A stretch of DNA of 64,000 nt, taken from contig BSBM01000442.1 of assembly GCA_027924585.1 (NCBI GenBank), positions 5,456,001 to 5,520,000 of the forward strand, read 5' to 3'. Below, one piece after another: positions 12,736 through 25,139 of this stretch (the stretch's first letter is position 1; the number at the start of each line of letters is the position of its first letter). A model generated the notes under the pieces. The model was not told where the DNA came from. It searched no databases and saw nothing but the letters and a program-made list of their open reading frames with translations. Source of the stretch: Larix kaempferi. Lineage: Eukaryota; Streptophyta; Pinopsida; Pinales; Pinaceae. Both the position numbers and the translations under genes were made by a program.

Positions 12736-13757
12736 CACGGGGGCTTCACTAGAAGGCAATATAATATCACGTTCATTCATATTGCGGTATTAAATATTCA
12801 TGAAAACCTAAAAATTATATTGCTTATATATTAAGGGACAAAGGGTTTTTTATTTAATGTAACATTACAAAAATACTTTGGGGTCTTTTTTATATGGGTG
12901 GGCTGACAAATATCCGCCAAAAGGAGATGGCGGGATCACGGCCGGATGAGAAATCGGTTGAGGCAAGGCTCGGGCTTACCAGTGCGCAGGGAAATCGCAT
13001 CTTGAGGCATGCTTGAGGCCAGGGGTTTCGTGGTGAAGTGGGTTGCTAGTAGATCATAGTCGAGAGATAGTGGTCATTCACAACCAATTGTTACCAATAG
13101 CACTTAGCTAGTTGTTACCAATAGCCTTGGGAGGCTCTAAGCCTCCAGGGCCTGGTATAGGCCCTCGATAGGCCTTAGGGGCTTGAATACCCAACCACTC
13201 ATGCCTAGTACAATCCTTGGGAGGTTTAGTTAGCCTCCTAGAGCTTGTTACAGGCCCTGGGGGATTGTATACCTAGCCCACAACAAGCTTAGTCAGCGAT
13301 TGGGGAACTACAACATGCAATCTAAATGTTGTACTATGTGCATTGGCTCTAGTGACATACAAGAAGTGATCTCCTATCTCTTCATTAGACCATTAGATGT
13401 TGCAAATCATAATGATATGTGGTTGAGTAATTTCATTATGGGTGAAGTAATGTGCATCCACAATATACATCGAAATAAGCAAGGTGCATTGTAGAATGCA
13501 TGTGCGGTCATAAGAGGGGTATCATATCAATATACTAGGTAGAAATATAAAGGGGTATAAAAAATGTTAATGAAAAAATTGATACATACAATATCTAGTG
13601 AAAATAGGGGTTTTTTTAATTGGGAAGGCATACTGGGAGGGGGTTAAAAAAATGATTTTGGAATGTATTTTCCAATATTTATTGAAATCATGGGTATTGT
13701 TTCATATGCCACGAACGAATGTGCTATGATAGCGGTTTATTGAGTGAAGCCCCCGTG
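12736..13757. mobile_element. Non-autonomous DNA transposon, 1022 bp, 8-bp TSD
   Basis: Perfect 15-bp terminal inverted repeats CACGGGGGCTTCACT stand at both ends, flanked by an exact 8-bp target duplication GGGGTAGC (12728-12735 and 13758-13765). The 8-bp duplication suggests the hAT superfamily. There is no transposase; the 64-codon frame at 13300 has no recognisable domain. It is inserted in the LTR-like unit 9928-14116. Confidence 0.85.
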
Positions 13758-14207
13758 GGGGTAGCTTGGTCTTCTCTTGGGGTACCATGACACCATCAGA
13801 GCATGAATGACCACAAAATGGGTCATTAATGCTTCTTCAACCCATCTAGGAGTTCTCCATCGTCCACCAAGGCTTCAAGACCATCTACGGGGTCTTCAAC
13901 ACCATCAGCAAGGTCTTCAGCATCTTCAACAAGGTGGTGGCTCCAAGATCCAGCCTTGTGGGTACAGGTACCTTGTCAACTGGGCACAAGGTGTTTCAAG
14001 GCACAAACCCACTCTGTAAGGGATCCACGGCACTGTAAGTGGGACTTGGTGGCATCAATGACAACCTCTGGGGCCACTGCAAGTCCATGTTGGCATCAAT
14101 GACAATTTCATCAACACATAGTAACATTCAACCACCATTAGAGTGCTACAGAGGTAGGTTGTAAATCCCACTCTTTGTTTGTTTAATAAAAAATCCACTA
14201 TGTTGAA

Positions 14208-15922
14208 TGTCACGTCCCCTCCCGTCAATCCGATACAAAGGAGGAGACATGACTCAGATTCCGGGGCTTATTTGGAGAAACTCAGCCCCATACATTACTA
14301 ACAAATTCATAATAAATAAAAACTTATGTGTGCATATTCATACTTCAAATAAACACTGCGGAATGATACACTATCCACACACAGTTGCATCATGCATTCA
14401 ACATATAATCATAATAGTCATCAAATTAAACATTGCAGAAGACAAAATGAATATAATTTAAACCACAGAGAATACTTATCTTCAAAATTAACTGTCTAAG
14501 CAACTGGCTATGTGAGAGCAACGTTCCACCCAACCATAGGTCTCTGTCCAGCTTGTATTCTTTCAGCTGAGAGACCACCCCCGAGCTGGGATGTCTATCC
14601 ACTAAGGAGGAACTAAACAGGCTCACTCACAGCCATGGTCTCACACAAACAGTCATGCTAAGCCAACACACAGTTGGGTTGATCAAGCATGCAATAGACA
14701 AAGGAGGAGGATGCTAAGCTAGTGAGCTCAACCACAGAGCTACAGGCATCTCAACTAAACTCAAACAGTCATGGTACCCACAATACCTACCACACCCAAG
14801 ACAAGGAAGGTCCCCTTCTCTGCTGCACAGTGATTTTCTTGTGCCCTGCCAATTTCCTTAGAAGGTTTGTGGAAGGATATTCCAAAATATGTGACTGAAT
14901 AAACTCCACCAAGAACACAATTGCATTTAATTAGACTAGAAGAAAACAAGACCATGTAGAAGAGTAAAATAAAAAATAAGCGTAGGTCCTACAACTACCA
15001 TTTCAAGTGAAAGCAAATCCTCAGGCGCCCCTTCCCTCCAGTGCTATTCAGGGTGGGCATAGAAAGGTCCAGCTTCTAATTCCTTGAGATTTTAGCATTC
15101 ACTGGGTTTATCAAGCAATCCCAACCTCTGTTATATCATTCACACTTGGATTTTCTCAATTCGGTGGCCAAATAACGCAATCCCGTAATTGGATTTCCGG
15201 GCTATCAAATCTGGGTTTCTCTATGGATTTTTGGCAATCTAACACTCTCAAATTCGCCCCAAGGTTCATGTCTATGGATCCCCCATCGGATTTCACTGTC
15301 CACACGAAATTCTAGGCATTTATGGCACTTCAAAACGTGGGTTAATGCAAAGTTGCGATTTCTGGTTTTTCTCACTGTTCGGTCTGTGTAAATGGATGAA
15401 AACTGAAGCTTAGATCTTCAACCCTAGAATGGGAATGAGGAAGAACGAATTCCCATGAGATAGAGTGACTTGTGGGTCAAGGAAAACAGAGCCATACCTG
15501 CCATACGAATGCTCCATTGAAACCATGGACTGATTTCTTCAACAACTTTCTTACACAGAATTAAATGTCAGCAAAGAAAGTCAAATGGGTTCACAAGATG
15601 ATATTTGGCAGCATATGGTTCAACTCCACAATCCCCCTCACCACTCCCTAGTGGATGCACATGGACCCCTCTGATTAGTTGCTCCCATAGCCAGTTTGGT
15701 ATTTTATTGCAATATTAAATATTTACATCATTTTACAATGTTCTGTGGCTTAATAGCACATGGATAGAAAAATATCAAATACTTGTCCATTTTAAATAAA
15801 ATCAGAGCATACACTAGCGGGGCCTTGGCCTTGAGCTCCACGCTAGGGAAACACACATCACATGTATAGAATATTTACATTAAAAGTCAACATATCATAA
15901 GGGTCAAAATGGGGGTATTACA
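14208..15922. repeat. Solo LTR, 1715 bp
   Basis: It starts TGTCACGTCCCCTCC and ends GGGGGTATTACA, with an exact 5-bp duplication TTGAA (14203-14207 and 15923-15927). On the minus strand it starts TGTAATACCCCC, a common start for plant Ty3/gypsy LTRs, so minus orientation is likely. No coding sequence is recognised. Confidence 0.8.
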
Positions 15923-16273
15923 TTGAATCTTCAATGTTCTCTTCTCCTACTCTTTCCTATTTCTCCTTCTCCATCATTTTATTGCAGTTAGCAAGTTATT
16001 GTTATATTGATTTAAGAAGGATGATGGCTATGTGGTTTTTCCTTTTGGTTCCATTTATGATTATGATGGAGGAGATAGGAGGTCGAAATTACAATGATGA
16101 GGAGAAAGAAGTAAACATTGACGCATATCACGAAAGAGGAGAAAGAAATAGATGGGGATGATGATAATGAAGCTAAAGGTGATAATGGGCGAAAACACAA
16201 AGAGACTTCAACACCCTTGTGGAAGTATGTGACAAATCTTGGGGGAGGGAAAGAGGGAGTAACCACAAAGTTT

Positions 16274-18164
16274 TGTTAGACATAATGGCTCACTGAGAGG
16301 GGGGGGTGAATCAGTGAGCTAGGACTTAATTCAATTTCAACTTCTTCTTCTTATCTTATATCATTATTCACTTTAATATCATATTCATCAATGAATTATA
16401 TTTCAGTAATCAACTAAACACATGTCATTCAGCAAGTAAAACACATTAATCATCAACATATTTCAAGAGACACAAGATATAGTTTTGTAATCTTTTGTAT
16501 TTGTTCAACCGGCTACAACCGTGAGGTAAATCAGCACCTACTGATACAGAAGCACCTACTTCTATTCCAAGACTCTGCTTGGTCATTTCTTAGATCCTAC
16601 TAAGAAAATAGTTACAAGACCATGCTTGTATTTTCAAGTAAAGTATACATACTCAACACACTTATGTCACCACACCCTCACACATATCATTACATACATC
16701 ATGAATTATATGTCATACATCATCCATACATATCATCAACCCGTCCATCCTCATATCAACATTTTGCCTGTAGATTCACCTTCATTCTGTCCATTTACTT
16801 TACACCATATTGTTGCCCAGATATCAGAGATAAAAGGTCTTCATCATGCTGCTGCTATCATCATGTCTTCATTAACCAGCCAACCCAGAAATAAGAGATA
16901 AACAAAAAATGATTTATTGTTGCTCCTGTTGTTGCCATCGAACTGTCCTCATCTTCTCCTAACCCCCGAAAATCAAAGCTCAATTCACTTGTCTGAATTC
17001 TCCACACCATAAATTTTTCATCTCAAATCAACGATTTGTCCTTTATTTATACTTTACTTTCCATGAGTTTAGGAGGCCAACTTGTCACCCTTTTTTATTT
17101 TATTTTATCAAAAGATATTCTTCATTTCCGTGTTATCCTCAACAAACATAAATATATATTTATTTAATTATTTTTACCCTTCTTGCCACATCATCATGGG
17201 TCATTTCATTTTCATATTAACCTCATCAATATATATATATATAATCTTTCATTTTGTTGCCACTTCCTTCAAACATGCCCGCAAGGGCTTCTAAGTTATG
17301 CTTGCATGCCTCCAACAAGAATGCTCGCACTGACTTTAAGTATGTCCATATGGGCCAATAAGAATGCCCACATATCTCCATGAAAATGCCAGCAAGGGCC
17401 ATTTTACTTGCTCTTTTTGGCTTCCATAAAATGCCCGCAATTTGCCTTGTACATGCCTTCAACCTTATGCTCGCATTGCTCCTTGAAAATGCCCGCAGGC
17501 CTCTTTTCAACATGCCAGCAAGGGCCAATATAAATTCCCGCAGCTCCTTTTAAAATGCCCGCAAGGGCCTTACATGCCCACAGGAGCCACTATAAAGCTC
17601 CCTAAAATATGCCTGCACGGGATGTCTTCCAAGTGCCCGCAGAGCCATTGTAAATGCCGGCAGCTCCTTTAATAAGATGCCTGCAAGCTTCTTGTAAATG
17701 CCTGCAGGTGCTCATGTTAGATGCCCGCAAGGGTTGTTACCCATGCCCACAAGACCTCCTTCATACTCCTCCAGGAAATGTCCGCAATGGTCATCTAAAT
17801 GCCCACAGTCACCTCCTTGTCCACCTCATCATGTCATTTTTAATGCTTGCCAAGTCACCAATCTTTGCCAGTCAAACCTTGCTGCCATGTCCTCACATAC
17901 CAAATCATCCATGTCATCGCCTTGTCATCTTTGTCCATGTCATCAAACTTGCTTGTCTTTATGCTTTGCCTTGTCCTAGTCCTTGTCATCATGCATACTT
18001 GCCATGTCCTCATGCTTACTTGCTTGCCTTCAGCCATGTGTTCTCCAAGTCATCATTGCTTGCCTAATCACCTTTGGCACTTTGTCATACATCTTCATGT
18101 TTGTCTTCTTTGCCATTTACACCTTTGTCATTAATGTTATCATCAATGACAATCATATTCATCA
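16274..18164. repeat. Solo LTR, 1891 bp, in hAT BED finger
   Basis: It starts TGTTAGACATAATGGC and ends TTCATCA, with an exact 5-bp duplication AGTTT (16269-16273 and 18165-18169). It holds a CATCAT-rich left part and, from 17275, an array of ATGCCCGCA motifs. No coding region is recognised. Confidence 0.85.
17275..17800 (+). repeat. Irregular array of ATGCCCGCAAGGGCC-like motifs
   Basis: About 18-20 degenerate copies of ATGCCCGCA, several followed by AGGGCC, recur every about 20-45 bp between less conserved spacers. It is not a strict tandem repeat. Reading frames across it are repeat artefacts. Confidence 0.7.
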
Positions 18165-19354
18165 AGTTTATATGCCCCCATTGTAATAAAACTTACACAG
18201 GTTCATATACCCATGGAAGAAAGCATCTATGTGGGATTATGCCATGGGATGAAGGTAATACTATAGGCATTCAAAAGCTACGACCAAGTGCCAATTAAAG
18301 AGAAACAAATACAAGAAGGAAGAGGAAGCCGCACAAAACAAATCCATAAAATCAAGGGTTGAATCTGAGACCTCGGGCTCAAAAAGAATGTTTGGTGGTT
18401 GATGTCCATCCCCCCATGGCAGTGGATTCTCACCTATGCGTAGAAAAATATCAAGTTTCCTAAACCAAGTTTGCAGGAATGACATGGATGCAAAATTTTC
18501 CAAGTTTCACTATGCATATGGTGTACCATTCAATGTCCTTTACTCACCCTATTGGCATGAAATGGTATAAACCATCAATGGTGCCCCTAAAGGATATAAG
18601 AGCCCCAAGTATGACAAATCTAGAACCATGGGACTTGAGAAGGGAAGAGCCAAAATCCATAATGCTCTAGGACATTTTACAAATTATTGGACCAAATATG
18701 GGGTATCCATTCACATTGTATTTGATGGTTGGATAAATGTTAAAGATAGGCCATTGAAAAATATTCTTGGAGTTTCTACTAGTGTGGCGGTCTTCCTTTC
18801 ATCCCATGACTACTACATTAGAAGAGTAGTATTAATATTGCAAAACCTGTAATTAAAACCATTCAAGAGATTGCATCATACAATGTCATTCAAGTCATCA
18901 CTAATAATGCTACTAAATTTAATGCACTAGGAACAATCATTGAGGAGGTGTATCCGAACATGTTTTGGTCAAGGTTTTTGGTTCACATTGAACCTTTTGA
19001 TGCATGATATTATTAAGATGGACTCTAATTATAAATGGAATGGTGCATTGTACAAGAGGGAAGAAAATGATAAATTTTATTACCAATCATAGCATGGCCC
19101 ACCACATTTTTCATAATCACTCTAGGTTGGAGCTACTTGAGATTGCAAAGACCAGAATTGCTAGCTACTACCTCACCTTCATGAGCCTTTCGAAGGTAAA
19201 AGAGGCACTGGCTAGTATGGTCTCAAGTGATTCATGTCAGGGTTTGAAAGACAAGGTTGCATCCCCATCTAGTTGGCATGAATTTCAGGAGGTGGAGGAC
19301 ACTATTCTTGATGGTCATTTTTGGGCGCAGGTTAAATATGTTCTTGATGGTTAG

Positions 19355-20083
19355 TTTGAACTTTGAACTTTGGACCTACCTTCTAATGATGGAAGTGTCG
19401 ACATTGAAGACCTTGGACAGCCTTTTACGATGAGACATGATCTGGTTCAGCCATGCTTTCTCACTCAGAATGATGACATGGGGTTGCATATGGAGACCTA
19501 TGATGTGGGTTTTGGCCAGCTTGATTTGCCCCCTCCTAGGGTGGATTTAGGCCTTCATTTTCAGCCACTTTTCTCAGGGATTTATGAAGGTTTTGGATAG
19601 CAAGAAGATGGACTTATTGCATGTTTAGAGAAACAAAGTTTGCCCTCTCCTAGGGAAGAATTCAGGCCTCTTTTCCATTTGTATCTTTCAAGGATCATTG
19701 TTGGTGTTGAGGGTGACCCGCCACAGCAAACAAAGTTGAAAGAGAAGGTTCATAATGAAGATGATTTGTGCTCAATCCCTATCCAATCTTGGATAGAGGG
19801 AGCTTGTGAAAAAGGTTCTCCTCCTTGGTAAGGGTTTGAAGGCATTTTTCCTCATGATTCCATGCATCGTTCCCACCCCATGTCATTGAGGAAATTTGCA
19901 TCTACTCAGCTCATCATTGATGTTGTCTTGTCTTGGTCCATTGCCAAAGACAAAGGGAGAAGCCATAGCATGGATGATAAGCTAAGGTGGCTTCTGTTAC
20001 CCCTCAAATTGTATAAGAACTTATCCAAGGGTGAAGATGCAAATGATCCAGATGAAGTTCAATGCATGGTTTGTATAAGCTAG
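19355..20083 (+). pseudogene. Unidentified reading frame with two internal stops
   Basis: One frame stays coding-like for about 238 codons from about 19364 to the stop at 20083, interrupted by TAG at 19598-19600 and TAA at 19829-19831. It is in the same frame as the hAT fragment just upstream. It contains two related segments, LDLPPPRVDLGLHFQPLF and SLPSPREEFRPLFHLYLS. I recognise no domain. It may be a captured host fragment or an unknown transposon protein. Confidence 0.4.
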
Positions 20084-20901
20084 TCATGTAAATTGTATCA
20101 TTGTACCAAGTGATCCATAGTTGTAATGAGGTAATTGAGATGTATCTTACATATGCAAAGGTCTAGTTATAACATATACCCAGCGCCCCTATGATGGTTA
20201 CACAAAGGGAATGCCCCTTGAGAGTTTTTTATCGAGAATTATATACATCTTCACAATTGTAAATAATCCAAGGTTTTTTCACTCGAAATCCTCTAAGTCG
20301 AGAACATTTCCTAGGTGCAATGCACCATATATTAGAGCACCTAAGCGGCTAATCCATGTGAGTCTATGTAATTAAACATCTCGTGTATATGGTCACCCTG
20401 GACACTTATGTAATGCCAAGTTAAAGTCTAGAGTCTTAAGAGTCCCTCTTGCGCATGGTAAGAATCCCTCTTGCACACGGTCACGTGATAATTCTAATAT
20501 CCCAGTGTTTAAAAACTAGTTAAATTAAGTTAAATGTTATAATTTCTCATTGACTTTATAGCTCAAAGTTCCCATTTTCTAATGTGACTCCCTCATCATA
20601 TTTTCATGCAAATCTCATGCATCCCAATGCACCCATCTAAACTAGCCTTCAGGGCTAGCGCCCCCTACTTTTTATGTCTATCTTAACCCTTTGACCCTCC
20701 TAAACCTACCTACACACAAAACCCCAATTTCCCTCCTCTAATTGCCAAATTGTCCCTCCTCGAGCCAATATTTCCCTTCGTGAATCTTCTAAGCAAGGCC
20801 CTTTTGTTGATGACTCCATGCCCTAAAGTGTGTTTGGCACTAGGCTCTTCTATTCAACCACGAAAAGGTGAAAAAAATTTCAAACACTTATTCAAAAAAC
20901 A

Positions 20902-20947
<46 letters not shown>

Positions 20948-22430
20948 TTTGTTTCATGGTGAAATCTACTAACCCTAAATAGAAAACTATATTTAAATTT
21001 CACAATTATATCGATCTATATTTTTATTTTTATTGAATATCTTTATATTAGATCTCATTAAAAATCTGAAATTTAACGCTTAAAAGTGTATTTAAAAGTG
21101 TATTATTTTACTTTCTGATTTCTTTGTCACGAGTCTTGGGTTATTTAAGATAAATTTTAAAAGACTTGGCCCTAAAAATCTGAATTTTACCCCATAGATC
21201 ACTAATTACATACTGAGATTTTATTACTCGCTTGTGCTGTTAAATAGTTTATCTTTATTTGTGACTAATTATTAAAATTCTGCAATCTAGGAATTGTTCA
21301 TTTTCATGCATTAGAAAAGAAATTTCAGCTCATTTCACATTTTTAAGGGTTAAATCCATATATGTTTGAGTCGGTTACAATTTCCAGCCATGTAAATTCA
21401 AAGATAGATCATATATTGTAGAATTTTTCATTGACCTAAGTGATCTCGATTGTTTATTAAATTTCTTGAGTTAATTTTCTCATTTTATAATTCTGAAATG
21501 TACTTTAATTTTTTGGATTTTACTGTCATAATTTCCAGAAATAAAATTTCTCTTATAAGCTTAAGTATACATACATTCAAGGGAAATTTCATAGTAGTTC
21601 ACACCACTAATTCCTAGCGGTTATTACCACTAATAAAAATGGTTTTAACCACTATCTCTTTCAGCTTAAGCCCCTTAATTTCTAATATCTAATTGCTTGG
21701 AATATTTAACTTGGTTTATTTTTTACATCCTTACAATTGGTTAAATCAAGTGGTGATTAAGTTTCATTCTTTGATTAGAGCAATTAAAGAAGATTTCTTT
21801 AAATCTAATAATCCTTGAGCTCATTACAAGCTCTTAGGGTTTCACCATAGACCTTGTTTATAGCCTTGGAAATTTTATTAATTCGCATTGTGCATGCAAA
21901 GTTTCATATATATTGATGTGGATTGGTAACTTGTCTATCGTATGCTTCTAGTTTCATTGTAAATTTATGAGAAGCATTTTTTATTTGGATCTAAGTGTTT
22001 AGTTGAGTTATCTTCTTAGTTACTAATTCATTTGGCATCTTAAGTTCCTAGATTTATTTCATAGCTTATTGTATTTAAGCTAAAATTAACTCTCATTATT
22101 TACTTAAAGCAATACCCTCCCTTGGCTTTTTGAGAGTTGGCCTAAAGAGGACGGGTTGGTTGTGTGGTGAAATTGGCAACCAATCCAAGGTTGTACCCAT
22201 CGGTTGGGACCTTTTCCACTTAGGTACAAGTTGGGAGGTAACAATACTGAAAGGGTTCTTCTAGCACACCAGTGGGCACTATGACCGTTGAAACAAATGA
22301 CGCACTATATGAGAGTTAAAACCTTGTAATCTTGACTTGTGTTTCTCCTTTGTAGAAGAGTCAAATTGTAAAAAAAATCAGTCGTGTTAAGGGGGATTAA
22401 TAAATGGAGAATGTTATTTTCATGTTTGGG
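20084..22430. other. AT-rich interval without recognised genes
   Basis: Mostly AT-rich single-copy-looking DNA with a TA microsatellite. No ORF above chance length and no family match that I can see. Confidence 0.6.
20906..20943. repeat. (TA)n microsatellite
   Basis: An uninterrupted run of about 19 TA units. Confidence 0.95.
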
Positions 22431-22433
22431 GGG

Positions 22434-22850
22434 TGTTAGAATATAAAGAAAAAATAGAAAATATGTGTTGTATGCTCACATTATTAAGTGAGCATGTGAT
22501 CAAGGTAATATTATAGTGTTAGTTTAGGAGCTAGGTGGTTAAAGTTTAAACCACCATAACCGGTGCTATTTAATGAATGTAATGAGGGATGAGTAACTTG
22601 AGAGAGTGTCTATGTTGGGTAGCCCACCTTGAGCTCCTTTGTATGTACTTGTTGCAACATCAATCATATATTTGACATTTCCAATTATATTATTTATTGG
22701 TGTTATGTATGAGCGAAATCCCACAAATCATCCACTCATCGACCATTTCACAAAAGAGGGAATCAAAAACGGAATCAAAAACATACTTTCAATGCTAATC
22801 AACATCTTAGAGAAAGCCAAAGGCCATTAAATTAGGTTTGGGAAGCTTAA
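22434..22850 (+). repeat. Possible LTR start after a polypurine tract
   Basis: GGGGGG directly precedes TGTTAGAATATAAAG, the arrangement expected at a 3' LTR. The following about 250 bp reads like a copia LTR, but I find neither an end nor a second copy. Confidence 0.3.
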
Positions 22851-22914
22851 AAGGGCCATAATAGGAGTTATCTTAGCAAAATCAATCTAAATTAACATTA
22901 ATTAAATCATTTCA

Positions 22915-23115
22915 CGTTATGGTTTAGCTGCTTCTAGTATCATTCAAGAGTATGCCGATTGGCAAACACTAATCTGATATCAAGGAGACGTTATGATTTA
23001 GCCTTTTCTTGTATTATTCAAGAGTAATCAATTTGATATCGAGGATATGTTATGATCTAGCATTTTCTTGTATTATCCAAGAGTAAGTTCATTGGCAAAC
23101 TCTAATTTGAATCAA
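22915..23115. repeat. Three diverged tandem copies just 3' of the MATE gene
   Basis: Three copies of a unit (CGTTATGGTTTAGC, TATCATTCAAGAGTA, ATATCAAGGA) of about 72, 56 and 72 bp sit 80-280 bp beyond the MATE stop codon, probably in its 3' UTR or just downstream. Confidence 0.75.
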
Positions 23116-23197
23116 GGGGCTTTCCCAAAAGATACAAAATATAACACCTTCCTTCAAAATGATAGACTCGTGAGAAAATTTTCTGGAAGATTCCCAG

Positions 23198-23267
23198 TCA
23201 ACAACCAATCTCCGTTTCCTTCAAATCTTGCCTTATGAACCACCAAGGCCCATTTTTATCCCCCAAC
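23198..23267 (-). CDS. MATE last exon and stop codon
   Basis: A 70-bp exon after a good pyrimidine-rich acceptor (TTTACTTTCCAG). It completes the split arginine codon and reads LGDKNGPW, which matches the RLGxxxGPW tail of the family, then a charged tail, then TGA at 23200-23198. No consensus AATAAA is evident just downstream. Confidence 0.85.
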
Positions 23268-25106
23268 CTGGAAAGTAAAACAAATCCATTTGTTGGCATG
23301 TAGTATTTAATAAATAAAATGAAGATTCTTAAGCATTGCCCTGTTCAACAAAATCAATTGAATGATATAAAAGGAAATTCTGGAAATGAGGACTTTGTGA
23401 GAAGGTCTGAGAAAACTGAATTCATAAAATCTTGTGCAACGAGTTACTTCTTAATGAATAAACAAGAGTCTTTTGAGTTAATAAATACAAAACACTACTA
23501 TAATTGATGATGACAAAACATTACTATTATTATTAATAATTGAGGCAATTTCATAATAGAACCATAGTTAATAAATAAAAAACACTGCTATAATTTATAG
23601 CAAAAGCTTACTATTTTTATTAATAATTAATGCAATTTCATAATAGAACAATATTCTTAACCTAGATCATTCCAAAGAATGTCAATACTTACCTCCAAAA
23701 TCCAGCTGCCACGCGCAAGCCCATGAAAAGAGCTAATCCTAACCAAACTCCACCTATACCTAAAGAAGATGGTGCAAATGCCAAAAATGCCGATGATATT
23801 GTTCCAACAATCATCTGCAACCGCATTCATGTTCTTGAAGTCAATACCACAAACATTACAATTTCAAGACTAAATAATCTATTATGAAATAACAAAAAAA
23901 CGATATTTATGTAGGTTAATAATGATAATGTAAAATTAGCCAGCAATGCACAACATCATAATCACCATTGAGTAAGCTGCATATGAAAAATCTGATATTC
24001 CATAGTGAAGGCCATCAAATATAAATGCAAGGGCATTGATTGGTTGAGAACCAGCAACAAACTGCAGAGGCAAGTGGTCATTTTCAGCTTCTGAGACAAC
24101 AATGTTTCATAACCATGATCTATGTCACAAATTAGAATCAATTTTTTAGAGATCTGCATACCAGAACTCCATATCTTACGACCTCCAAGACAGCTGCATC
24201 TTTTGTGAATAACTTAGCAAACGATCCAAATCCTGTAAATAGAATCGCAGCTAGGGCAATTCCAGATACTGTTCCTATCTGCATATTGTCAAAATTAAGA
24301 TTGATAGCTAAATTCAAGTGAGGCATAGATATTAATTAATATAGTTATTGGCATGGCATTTTAATGAGAAGGTGGAATTTTCAACACATAGAACCCATAA
24401 TTCTCTTAATGAACTTCTTTCAAATTTAATCTTTTAAATCCAACTAAGCGGGTCAAGTATGAAGGAAAATAAAATATTTTACCTGGAGAACAGTAAGAGC
24501 AACCTTTTTCACCCGGATATAGTCCCTTTTCGTAAATGCACTAGCAATGAGGGACTGCACATCACCAAGTAACAGAATCGTTATCAAAATAAATAACAGA
24601 GCAATTTATCCAGAAATGTATTGAATGGAGACTTACGATTTTTTGGAACAAAATCCTATTGTAAACAATTTGGAGGAAAACTAAAACAATCTGAGTTTCG
24701 AAATATTTAGATTCGAGTGCAATACAATTAAAAAAACTTTGCCCTCAGCATCATCTAATTCCTTAAAATTAATATAATACACAAGGGTAGCATGAACGGG
24801 GGCACCTAGGGAATTGGGGATACACCAAAATGGCGACATCCCCTTCTTGGTTACATGCAAACAGAAACGGAACTTTCTTGTAGATGTCTGACATACCCAA
24901 ACGTCCCCCATGGATCGGGTGACATCATTTGTGGACTGGCTAGTGGCCAGTTCAGGGCCATGTATGAGGCAAGTACTTGGCCGAGCGAAGACTCGGCAAG
25001 GCTCACAAGCTAAGTTGCCAGGATATTTGGGTACTGGGATGGGTATGGGTACGGTACAGGTACACCACTTTTTGAAACAGGGTACTTGGGTACGTCGGGG
25101 TACTGT

Positions 25107-25139
<33 letters not shown>

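Larger units (their letters stand above)
9928..14116 (+). repeat. Long LTR-like unit hosting a DNA transposon
   Basis: The start (TGTTGGACACAATGGCC, then CTGAGAGGGGTGAATC) matches the start of the well-bounded solo LTR at 16274. The end (ATCAATGACAATTTCATCAACA) resembles that LTR's end. Flanks are CACAG and CATAG, one mismatch from a 5-bp duplication. Without the 1030-bp transposon insertion it is about 3.16 kb, longer than its relative (1.89 kb). It contains a CATCAT-rich region and no convincing gene. Confidence 0.5.
16130..19354 (+). pseudogene. hAT transposase (BED finger, DUF659), broken by a solo LTR
   Basis: hAT transposases cut and paste DNA elements, with an N-terminal BED zinc finger and an RNase H-like catalytic core. 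The frame GRKHKETSTPLWKYVTNLGG (about 16187-16246) leads to KF at 16268-16273. It is cut by the solo LTR 16274-18164 and resumes as ICPHCNKTYTGSYT at about 18170. Removal restores one continuous frame. Downstream pieces (FPSFTMHMVYHSMSF; ALGHFTNYWTKYG; FDGWINVKDRPL; NHSMAHHIFHNHSRLELLEI) match the DUF659/core region in order, with several frame changes and stops. The C-terminal dimerisation domain is not seen. It is inactive. Confidence 0.75.

Noticed and set aside
17275-17800. CRISPR-like repeated motif array
   Set aside because: Repeats and spacers vary in length and sequence, and the setting is a plant LTR; it is not a CRISPR array.
17654-18186. Overlapping Cys/Pro/His-rich frames up to 137 codons
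   Set aside because: Artefacts of the ATGCCCGCA motif array and CATGTC-rich DNA, in several frames at once.
22639-22830. 63-codon hydrophobic frame
   Set aside because: Short, AT-rich, no family signature; inside a possible LTR.
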